DNA of 41,912 bases, taken from NCBI GenBank assembly GCA_036897625.1, contig JAYMTA010000097.1:1-41912 (forward strand), given 5' to 3'. Shown piece by piece: positions 21,301 through 31,315 of the stretch. How positions within the stretch are numbered: position 1 is the first letter of the stretch; each line of letters begins with the position of its first letter. A model generated the notes under the pieces. The model had not been told where the DNA came from, did no database searches, and worked only from the letters and a program-made list of their open reading frames with translations. The position numbers and the translations under genes are program-made. This DNA comes from Pelargonium cotyledonis (Eukaryota > Streptophyta > Magnoliopsida > Geraniales > Geraniaceae).

Positions 21301-21448
21301 TTTTTAAATAACTAGTTGAGCAACACAATAGGGGGTAGCTCTCCCCTTTAAACCCCACCCCACCCCACACTACGCAATGGAATTTGAACCCACTACCTCC
21401 CACTTAGAAATATGTGTTCTTGACCATTGCGTCATCCCCTAAGGGACG
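21301..21448 (-). mobile_element. tRNA-derived SINE copy 2
   Basis: On the minus strand it reads gacgcaatggtcaagaac (A-box region), gtgggttcaaattcc (B box), then gagagctaccccctattgtg, an A/G-rich body and a terminal A-rich tail. Same family as 8560-8718 but better preserved. Confidence 0.7.
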
Positions 21449-22929
21449 ATTTTGCGGGTTTGAATTACATTACATAGAACGTTTGATTTCAGACAGGTTG
21501 GATCATGCATTGATGTGACAATTCAGATTTTAGATTCTATTCAGATGATTAAAATGAGTGGATCAGTCAAGTAACGAGTGTATAATGGCATGACACAACC
21601 TGATATATTTGACCTGTTTAATTTATATGAGTACTTGTTTTACGCCAAATGTTTAAAGTCTTACATTTTTATTCTTATGTTAATGGTGTGGGTCAATAAA
21701 CGAATTACATAACACGAATATGACTCATTTAATTAAATAAGTTAGGCTGGTTACACAAGTTTGATACAAACTTGACATGTCGAAGTAGATTAAAAATCTA
21801 CGTTGGATAAAAAAAGAAAAGAAGAATGAGTTACATATAATGATATAAGTCAAACAACACAGATAAGTTGACCTTTTAGGAGTGGAGACACAACCCATTA
21901 TATGCAGTCCATTGTCACATTTAACATGATATCAAAACCGAAAATGATCAAAACATTGACCTGAATGTGATATGTTTATGTTGCCCTGTGTGGTCACTAG
22001 CCTGCGTATAAATAGACATATCTGCAACAGCCCGCATGTAAAAGAAAATAGAATTACATTGAGGAGTACGTTATTTTAAGGCCCTTATTTGTGCACATGA
22101 GATATCCCATTATCGAACGTAATATGTTTCAATTATTACACATATTTAAGTTACCCAACTTAAACTTGACACAAAATTGTATAAGCTAATCTCGATTTAC
22201 TATGTTTCGAGTCATTTCAAAAGTGATAACTTGATTTGTTTGTACTAATTCCGACTTATAAAAATCATAGGAATCAACAATCAAATCAATCGAGCAAATT
22301 ATTATTATTATTATTATTAAAGTAACTAAACAAATGATTTTTCAAGTGATAATTAAAACCAAGTGGATCATTAGCTGCTGGTTCAGAGGTAGCATGAGAC
22401 ACCCATCCCAATAGAGCCTCACATTATAAAATTTGGTAGTTTGGACCCAAAAAATATTTAATATGAGTAAGGTTATGGGATCTTATTACATAATCCAATA
22501 GCTCGAATAAATAATTAAGAATGGAGTGTGGTTTAAGATGTTTGATCCTTTAAAAATCTCGGTTTCAAAACTCGATTGGTACACTTGATTATCATCTCAT
22601 ATTCAAATTTTTGCATACCTCGAGATTATTTATTTATCGGGTGATCATTTAGAGGTGCATTCCTACACCAGTTTTGTGTACCATACAAAACAATTTGTCA
22701 AGTGTTAACCGCAAGATTGTCTGAACACGTGTGATTAGGGAGGGAGAGTAAACTTTCAGTTTCGTACAAATATGTCAAGTTCGTTCGATGCTAAATTTGT
22801 TAGTGGGTGGTGATGCGACTATCATTTAAATTTTTGCTTAAGTAGACAATGACTTGTCTAATTCAAGCACGGTAACATGACTCGTATCTTATGTTGATGA
22901 GAGAGTATTATTTCATGCACATACAAATT

Positions 22930-23560
22930 CAATGTTTTGAAAATTGGATCAGATCGGGAGCTGAACCGGTGCCTGGTCTCCCACAAGACCTGTTGTACGT
23001 TGAACGGTTGAACCGTCAAAATCGGTGGAACTTGATGGCTAAGTTTGAAATTGGCCAATTTCTGAAATTTGCTATTCTCAATGTTTCGAAACTAGACCGA
23101 GTTATATGTTGGCCAGAGTATGGTTAAAGTTGATCAAACCCGGTGATCAAATTTGCTGGGTTGGGCTTTTTTATATTGAAAATGAGGTTTATAATTTTGT
23201 CTTCAAGTTAGGCTTATTTTGGCTATTATCTTTGTCACAGTTAATTCACAATTATATCTTTAAGTGTGTGTTACAACATGACTAGTTAACCGTGTGTGCC
23301 TATTTTGGAAGTCCATCACGAACACAACGTATGAGCTATGAACGCTAATTTCGTGTTGGGTTTGTATCATGTGTCATGCGGCGCAATGTATTAAAAACCG
23401 ACCCAGACGTCCGGTTGGCCTGACCGACACGGGACCCGGTGGCATGGCCGGTTCGACCCCCCGGTCGGTTTTTTAAAACATTGATGTCGTACTCATAAAC
23501 AATGTTTTAAAAATCGGACCGGCAAAAACCGTGACCCAGTTGTATGAATTTGACCGGTTT
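22930..23560. repeat. Cluster of MITE-like inverted repeats (caatgttttaaaa...ccgg type)
   Basis: 23390-23485 is a near-palindromic unit: caatgtattaaaaaccgacc at the left and ggtcggttttttaaaacattg at the right, with a cgg-rich core. Related sequence starts at 22930 (caatgttttgaaaattggat) and at 23502 (caatgttttaaaaatcggac). These look like copies of one small inverted-repeat element family. Confidence 0.6.
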
Positions 23561-23583
23561 ATAAAGTTTGGCATTATTTTGGA

Positions 23584-23666
23584 TGGGCCAGCATAGCTTT
23601 GTTTGGGCTTTAATTCAAATAAAGAAAAGAAAAGAAAAGAGTGGAATGACCCATATTATTGGCCCA
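23584..23666. promoter_or_regulatory. Three site II-like motifs (TGGGCC/T) upstream of the carrier leader exon
   Basis: TGGGCC at 23584-23589, TGGGCT at 23604-23609, and the inverse GGCCCA at 23661-23666. Clustered TGGGCC/T elements (bound by TCP factors) are established in promoters of nuclear genes for mitochondrial and ribosomal proteins in plants. They lie about 330-410 bp upstream of the leader-exon donor at 23994. Function here is inferred. Confidence 0.45.
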
Positions 23667-23993
23667 CAATGCATAGTTAAAATTAAAGTAACAAAAAAAA
23701 CCAAATTTAACACCTCACCTCCACTTACACACATTACCTGTGAAACCGCATTCTTTTCTGCCGGAGGCGGTGCACCGGTAGCTTCTTCAGTCGGAGGTGG
23801 CACTAGTCGTGTGGATTTGAGTCCAGTGTTATTGTTTAACGGTTAACCTATTTGTCATTCTTGGTTTGATTTGGGAAGCAGAGCTCAGCGACCTTCTTCA
23901 CAATTGAACCCAATCGGTCGAGCCTCGCTACACCGGTTCAGCTCCAGCCATAGCCTCAAGCTTGCGAGAGCAACTATATAGGAGTATATACAG

Positions 23994-25277
23994 GTAATTT
24001 TCTGTTTCCGTGTGCTTGTTGTGTGCGTCTGCGCCTAAGTTGGGTACTCGTTGTAATGCACGCTAACTGTTCGACGAAATGACTGAGTGAATTGTGCTTC
24101 ACTTGATGACTGATATATTGTTTGGGATTTGGGTTTTAGTTCTTATCTTTACTTGCATTGTAAATTTGTGGTGAACCCAAATAATGGAAATTTGAAATTT
24201 TCATTTTTTTTTCTTGTTATGTTAGTTACTTAGTTCTGAAACCAAGAGCTACTATCTGGAACTGGAAGTGCACATGTAATTTTCTATTTCCAGGTGTTTC
24301 TTTTGTGTGTGTACTGTATGAATTGGGTAATTGCTACTATGCAATTGATGACGTATAAATTGTTTGAGATTTAGCTATTTGGTTATGTCCATTGTGAACT
24401 TTTGGGGAACCAAATAATGAAAATTTATTTTCTTTTCGGTTAATTTAGTTAGTTCTGAAATTTACTCTCTGGCAGTATACTAGTAGTTTTTTCTTTCCGC
24501 GTCTCTTTTATGAGCCAAACCTGAGTTGGGTACTCATTGTTATGCATGTGAATTGTTCGATGAAACGACCGAGTGACTTGTGCTTCACTTAATGACTGAT
24601 ATATGGTTTGACATTTGGAATTTTGCGCTTTCGTTTATTTGCATTGTAAACTTTTGGTGAACCAAAATAATAAAAATGTGAAAAACTGAAAATTTCTTTT
24701 CTTTTATGTTTGTTTCTGTTGTTTGTTCAGCATATGAGCTGGTTACTCAATGAGATGCGCGTGAAGTGTTCGATGAAATGACAGCGCTTCACTTGATGAC
24801 TGATGTATTGTTTTTTATCTGAGATTTAGCTCTTTGAGTTGGGTACTTATTGTTATGCATGGGAAGTGTTTGACAAAATGACTGAGCAATTTGTGATTCA
24901 CTTGATTTATGTGTATTGTAAGTTTTTGGTGAAGGCAATGAGTGGAAATGTGAAATTTATTTCTTTTGACTTATGTTGGTTAGTTTTGTGAGTTTAGTAT
25001 TTGAGCTGGTTACTCATTCAGACATGTGAATTTGTTGTTTGAGATTTGGTATTTATGCCTGTGATTTATGTGTATTGTAACTGTTTGGTGAAAACATTGT
25101 GTGGAAAATATTTAATCTTTTTTGGAGTTGTGTTGGTTAGTTCTGTAATTTAGAAATGTTGTTTAAAGTACTTTAAAAAAAAAAGACAAAAAAGAAATGT
25201 TGTTTAAAGAACTGACTTTAATGAGGACCCAACTCAAGTCAGTTTTTCCTTTTTCTTTTTTCCTTCTTTCTTTTCAG
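23994..25277 (+). repeat. Leader intron of the carrier gene filled by a degenerate tandem array
   Basis: The leader exon (about 23870-23993) ends ATACAG|GTAATT and the intron ends TTTCAG at 25277, one base before the ATG at 25279. Inside, ttgggtactcattgttatgc or its variants recur at 24040, 24323, 24526, 24739, 24839 and 25016. Each is followed by tgttcgatgaaatgactgag, cttcacttgatgactgatat, attgtaa..ttttggtgaac and ttatgttggttagtt words. Spacing is 100-283 bp, so units have suffered deletions. Confidence 0.8.
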
Positions 25278-25278
25278 A

Positions 25279-28200
25279 ATGGATAAATATCTGAAGAACA
25301 ATATGTTTGCAACCCATGCTATTGCTGTTGTGGGTTCGGTGACATTGGGCACAGCTGTGACTTACCCACTTGACACTATCAAAGTTCTTATTCAGGTATG
25401 TATATTTTGCCTGGTCTTAGTTTTTCTGTGTTGATGGCTGAAGATTTTTTGGGATACTTGCTTTGAAAATAATTTCTCATGCATTCTTTATCCTAATTTC
25501 TGGGCCGGAAAACAGGTTAGTTCAGGTTCCAATAAACAATGGACTATATCTCAGGTCGCGAAGATAGTTCAATCAAGGTCTGGAAATTCAGGTGATTTTA
25601 AAGTCCGTTGTCATTATTAGTTACCTTTTTGCTGTCCTACTTATAACCTAGAAATTTTTTTCGACCCACTTCACATGCTTTTTCAATTTTGTTTCCCCAG
25701 TGGTTTCTGAAGCCTTAAATCCATGTATAAAAGCATTTTTGGGTATGATGCTTTTCACATTACAATTTGGTATTTGAATTATCTCAAGGTTTAAATTTAT
25801 ATTTGTTTTGGGGAAGTTTATATAACATATGCTTTAGAGGTTATTTATAATTTCTTCCTTAAACATGAATTGTTTTAAATCAATAAGCAATATTTTTGGA
25901 TTGAACAACTGAAAAATGGGGTACTATATGCACTGGTCAAGTGTGAGTGTGATTGACTAATTATTAACTTTGCACTTCCACATAGAGAAGCCCCTGTCAG
26001 TAATGTTACTTAGTTTCCAAATCAGAAACTCAAGAGTTCATAATGAGAAAAAGAGAAGTTTCAAACGGTAAGGGCAGGCGTCTAGTGTGGGAAACATTAA
26101 AAGCTATTTGAACTGTTGGGTTATAGGTTGATGCTACGGTTCTTGACTTCAGATAGATTTGCATAATGGAAGATATATTTGCTCATTTGTATTTAACATA
26201 CGGTGATAGCATATATCTGAAGATAACATGGGTATTTGAAGCTTCAAATTGCATGAAAATTCTCAAATTTATTTTGATGATGTAATTACTAATTAGTGTA
26301 TATATTATCTCTTGTTTTCTGTGTTTTTTTTCGAATACTATATAATATTCTCTGTTGATACATACATGTTAAGCTGATCTAATTGTGATAGACAACTACA
26401 AATCCATAACTTACAATTGTTAGATGGTATTTATTTATTTATTTACAACGCCCTTTGCAGGTATGTACAGTGGGTTTGTGTCATCAACATTGGGTAAAAT
26501 GCTGGGTTTGGGGGCGCGGTTTGGAGTGTATGAAATTATGACAGCTTTCTATAAAGGTATTTTTTTTTTCAATCTCGATTCTAAATTAGTATTATTATTA
26601 AGTTTGTCATGTCTATGAAACATGTGGGCTATCTTTCTCCCCAGTTAAAAGTTGCGAATGAGCATGAAAGTCTTATTTGTTTATATTATTATGAGGTTGA
26701 TTTATTATATAAGAACAAATATACTAAAAAATATGGAGCTTTCTCATTGGTCTATTAAAGTATGACTTGTGTTGGGTTGATGGAAAGGTTATTTGGCTGA
26801 CAAAGTAGAAGGAAATTATTGTTCCAGTGGTGTTTCTATTCTCATCGTATATGGGAAATAACTCAGGAAACTTACTGAACATTTAAATGAGTTTCAAAAT
26901 AAGAATATAACCTAAATAACTCCCCAGAATTCCATACTGCCTTACTGCCCAAGCCTATATCTTTTTGTTGGAAGTAAAAACTTCAGATATATTAAGTTTT
27001 CTTGAAGCAGGTAGATGATGATATTGGAATATTTAATGCATGTAAATGTCTATATACTGTCATGCATTTGATTGACTCACAATTTGTCCGTATGTGACAA
27101 CGAGGATCCCTTTTCCCTCTCCATCAGTATTAAGGGCATAGTATGTTGATAGCGATTATTGAACTGAAGTTCAGAACTCAATTTACTTTTTCAACACTTC
27201 TTTTGATGGTTACGAGGGTTTTGTTTATTATTTTAATTTTCCCCAGATGGTCGAGAAGACAATTATGTGCATATCTCGGAGGCATTTATGGCAGGAATTG
27301 CTGCTGGTGCTGTAGAATCTGTCATTAAGTCTCCATTTGAACTTGTAAAGCTTCGTGCACAAGTGACTGCTGCTTGTAAAATTCCAGGCTCTTCCTCTGT
27401 TTCAGAAAGGACAGTTCTTGCTCCTTCAGTCGCAAGATTACTTCATGGATATAGGCCTGAAAAGAAGGCATTAGACACTGCTGTTGGCCTTATGTCCACT
27501 CTCACACCCAATCATTCCAATTTAGTTGGGGCCTTAAAAGAGTACCCATGGATGATAGCTGGGTCCGGGAAGCACCCGCCAGTCTATGAAGTAAGGAGGC
27601 CATCAGATGTCATCTCATTGGAGGGATGGAGCGCTCTATGGAGAGGTCTTCGTTCGGGAGTTGTTAGAGATAGCATTTTTGGCGGCGTGTTCTTTTCTAG
27701 CTGGCAATTCTTGCACCAAGTGATGCTTGACTGGAAAGCAGTTGGGATGGATCCTGAACCCAAGTATAATTTAATCCTTATTTTTATTTTGTTAATGCAA
27801 TGTCTCGTTCTTGTGTGCTTACCCTTCCAGTTCATCAAATTTAATTTACACATGCCAACATGTTCTTGATGTTTTTCATTCTTCATTCTTCTCAATAAAT
27901 TTGTAGAATAGGAATTGAATATTGATGCTGAAACAGTCACTAATATAGTTGGTATAATTTTGGGCATCTTTTAAAGTACATTACAAGGCTTGATTGAACT
28001 TGAACTTGTCATTGTGTAGGGTTTATGTTCTTACAATAAATATAAAGATATTTGTTATTATAGATGATACTCTTTATGCTTACAGCTGGGGATCCTCTGC
28101 CGATTACAAGTCATAACTATTGGGATGTAGAAATATCCATTTTAGGCGCCCTAAGTTTTCTTCTGATATTTTTCTAGTTGTATTCTTTGCATCCTTTTAG

Positions 28201-30294
28201 CATTGAGGAAGTTTGCTCTTTGTGTACATTAGCTATCATCTGAAGTCATGTTTTCGATGTACATTATTCTCTCTGAAAAGCATTTTTGCTTCATATTTAG
28301 GTCTGATGGATGTGTTTGTTGCTTCTTAATAGAACCAATGACGAAATCGGTCCACTGTCTCCCTTAGCAGTTAGCCTTTCAGCTGGTCTTTCTGGTTCAG
28401 TTGCTGCTGCTGTATCTCATGGCTTCGACACATCAAAAACTCGACGCCAATGCATGGTGCTGCCTAAGGTATGCCATTTGTGACACAAAACATTATTTGC
28501 TTATCTTCTCAATATTACTTGCCTGCAGCAAACGGCATTTCTCTAACTTTCATTTTTTCCCCTGGACTATCATTTTTTCCCCTGAATTTTAAAAATCATG
28601 GATTAGATTTATTTTTAGATTTACAGCCGTAGTAGGGTTTTGATGTCGAAGACTTCAACCTTTTCAGATTTTGGACCCAGATTTTGCAATTTTTTTCTTC
28701 TTTCCCATAATTTCTCTAACTTTCTTCTCTGTCGAATTGACCTAGTTCTAACTCTCGTTTTTCTTCATCATCATTGTAATATTCTTCTTCTCCAACTCTT
28801 GAACTAGCATGTGCAACTTGCCTCAAACAATAGCATATAGAGTAATCGTTAAAAAAAAATCCAGATTTTGATGTCGACATTTTATTTAATTTTAATTATT
28901 CAGTACTGGAATCTTCGTATGGGTTGTAAAACTATAATTTCACCTAGTCTAGGGTGAAAACTGAAAAAAAAAAGGGGGCAAAACAGCTAACGATAACCCA
29001 GTGAACCCTACTAAAAAAACGAAAATGTTAAAACTACCATGCATCATAACTATTGACTAAATATGAGATTGTCTGGTAATTATAGTTTCTGGACTCCAGA
29101 ATCTGGAGGAAACTGTGCCAGCTTAACTCTGATGAATGTTTGCATGGATAACTACTAGGTCTTCGGTAGAATTTGATTTGTTACTCTAGTCATCAGTAGT
29201 GTCATATATTGTGTATGTGGAGTCTGATGCGTTGCCTTGCTGGATTATTGACAACGTCGCTGGCGGGAGTCGGATAGCACAGTGCCTTGGCGGGGATCTC
29301 GCTGTATTGTAAGTCCTAATATAATATGAGAGGTTGTTCGTCAGTCTGCAGACGGACCAAAATTTCCAAATATTCTGGACCGTAAAAACCCGGACCGGAC
29401 TCAATTTTGAATAAAAATTAAAACTTACTTTCATAGAGAAAAACTAGGAAGACCAAAAAAGAGAAGTTATAATTGAAGTGAATTGAGCGAACAATAATGA
29501 AGTATATATTACCAAAAGTGATCCACAGCGAATTTGGACCATACCAAAGCATTTTGTGATGGGAGGGATCAAATATATTTGGTTTAGACCAGTCCTGTTG
29601 GGTCTAAATTTTTTGTCAGGACCCAATCATGCATTCCCTTAGTTGAGAGAGGAGTTCTGATAAGAAGATGAGTGCATATGTGGATAACAATGACTAGACA
29701 ACATATATCCGTTTTTTGTGGGTTTGATCTGTTCTTGCTGTTCGTTTTCTACGATTTGTTTTCGCTGTAAATCGTACCCCAACATCATATTCGTACATAT
29801 ATTGATTGCCTTGACATTTGTAATCTGTTTTGCTTAGTACAACAACTGATAGCGATATGAGCTGGCATTTCGGGGTTTTTGGACTTGGGTTGAAAAAGCC
29901 TATTCAGGCTCACAAGAGGTCTAGATTCGTGTGAGTTGCGGGTCTTACATATAAAAGTTGTGCGTGTGAGTGCAGGTCGAGTTTGGTTGCCCATGTGTTC
30001 GGGTCCAAATTGCCGGCTGCATAGCAGTACACATATATATAGATTTTGCAACTTATGCTTATGTGTTCACTCCGGCTATGCGTTTTTCTTCTGCAGTATG
30101 TCAAGATGGAGTGGAAATGTCTTGGGTTGAACAAAAGACCGGGGAATTGGTTTGAGAGAACCACCGGTATCCACCCACACGATAAAAGTCACCTCTCCCG
30201 TGGCATTTGGTTGCGAATGGCTCGCAGCGGGTTTTCATCATTCATTCTCGTGGGAAGTTACTTCGCCATTCTCAATCAATTCGTTTCAAGGTGA
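25279..30294 (+). CDS. Mitochondrial carrier family (SLC25-type) protein, 6 coding exons, 379 aa
   Basis: Probable solute transporter of the mitochondrial inner membrane or another organelle membrane; substrate unknown. Exons: 25279-25395, 25516-25591, 26461-26556, 27247-27763, 28333-28468, 30097-30294 (1140 nt, GT-AG). Three carrier repeats: PLDTIK (residues 30-35), PFELVK (126-131), and a worn third signature GFDTSK (299-304) lacking the proline. Glycine-rich helices (GIAAGAVES, SAGLSGSVAAA) support the fold. The loop in repeat 2, between the signature and EGWSALWRGLRSGVVRD, is unusually long (~85 residues). The stop TGA at 30292 sits inside CAAG|GTGAGT, a perfect donor consensus. Intron 5 (1.6 kb) holds two MITEs. 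I do not recognise the exact orthologue. Confidence 0.9.
29330..29640. mobile_element. Second, diverged copy of the 13821-14185 MITE in carrier intron 5
   Basis: Shares gaagtgaattgag.gaacaataa, ccaaaagtga, aatttggacca, aagtattttac-like and caatcatgca words, in the same order and orientation, with the PEPC intron 3 element. The left terminus is worn; the right ends near atgcattccct. Confidence 0.6.
29858..30021. mobile_element. hAT-like MITE (164 bp) just upstream of carrier exon 6
   Basis: Left end tgagctggcatttcggg; right end ccaaattgccggctgca, its worn inverse. Flanks tagcgata (29850-29857) and tagcagta (30022-30029) match at 6 of 8. It lies 75 bp from the exon 6 acceptor. Related in termini to 5571-6355 and 10958-11180. 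Confidence 0.6.
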
Positions 30295-31315
30295 GTGAGA
30301 GGGCAATGCCGAAACAGATACCGCAGAAAATGAGTTTGAGAATTAATTGTTGTTATTTTCTGATTCTTTGTTTCAAATATGGCTCCATAGAATAAATCTC
30401 CTGCATATGATATGGTTTTTGAGAATGTCTGAAAATCACATCCTTGTAATGTTAAATCTATATATCAATGAAGGAAAAGGTTTGTGGTGGTTTTGCATCA
30501 ATTTGCTAGTGAAGTTAAGAATAGCATTTGAAAGTTAGTTTTTGAGTTTAATTTTTTTGAACTTGAACACGATGTGAATTTTATTGAATCAAATCATCGT
30601 TCAACAAAGATAATATCATAGGAGGGGGCTGGTTACCAGTCAACACCTCACGGCCTGACAAAGACAATGAGAACCTATGTTTGGCAGGTTAAAATTGTGT
30701 AGCACGTGGCCCGGAGCGGGCCATTTAGTTTGGGTCCAAATGGAGGGTTTGAAGGCGGGTCGAACAACCCACATTATGGGGAAATGGGACTCGTACTCTG
30801 CCCGATGTTTGGTGGGTTGAATCCATATGGCCCGAGTTCTGGAACAGGTGCTACATTTATGGCCAAAAACAAGCGGTTGAGTGGATTTCGGATGAGCAAT
30901 ACTATATGTTTCAAAAATTGTACAAAACTATTATCACAAAATGACGTATCAATAAATGAGATGTGATACATTAATTTTTTATTATGACTTAATTGCATCA
31001 TAAGTTATCACGTGTACCGTAAGTCTTATAAACCGGACACTATATAAAAGAGTGATATTATCATATATCTTAGATCGTTACTCGGTAAGCTTAATTTTAA
31101 TATACAAACATATAAAATATTTATTTGCCACGTAAATTATCACGTCACATTCTATGTAAAGTTTGTACAAAAGTTTGGACTACTGTTAAAACCGTTATCT
31201 GTAACCGCGGTTTATGTCTTCCCTACAAAACACTCTTCTTCTTTTTCCTCTCAGCTCTGATCCAAAATATGGTCTAAAAGGCTAAAACCAAAACCGATCC
31301 TTTACAAGACCAACA
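30295..31315. other. Intergenic: carrier 3' UTR and RAB3GAP2 promoter
   Basis: No gene seen. A TATATAAAAG at 31041-31050 is a possible TATA box for the downstream gene, though it is ~270 bp from the ATG. The region nearer the ATG (31225-31260) is CT-rich with a tctcag that could end a leader intron. 30690-30860 is GC-richer with tgggtcc and gggcgggtcg words, resembling the MITE interiors above. Confidence 0.5.

Larger units (their letters stand above)
20970..23560. other. Gene-poor stretch downstream of the TIR element
   Basis: No gene seen. AT-rich, with a (TTA)n run near 22302-22320, a SINE at 21301-21448 and CGGTT-rich repeats at 22930-23560. Open frames here are short and repeat-derived. 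Confidence 0.5.
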
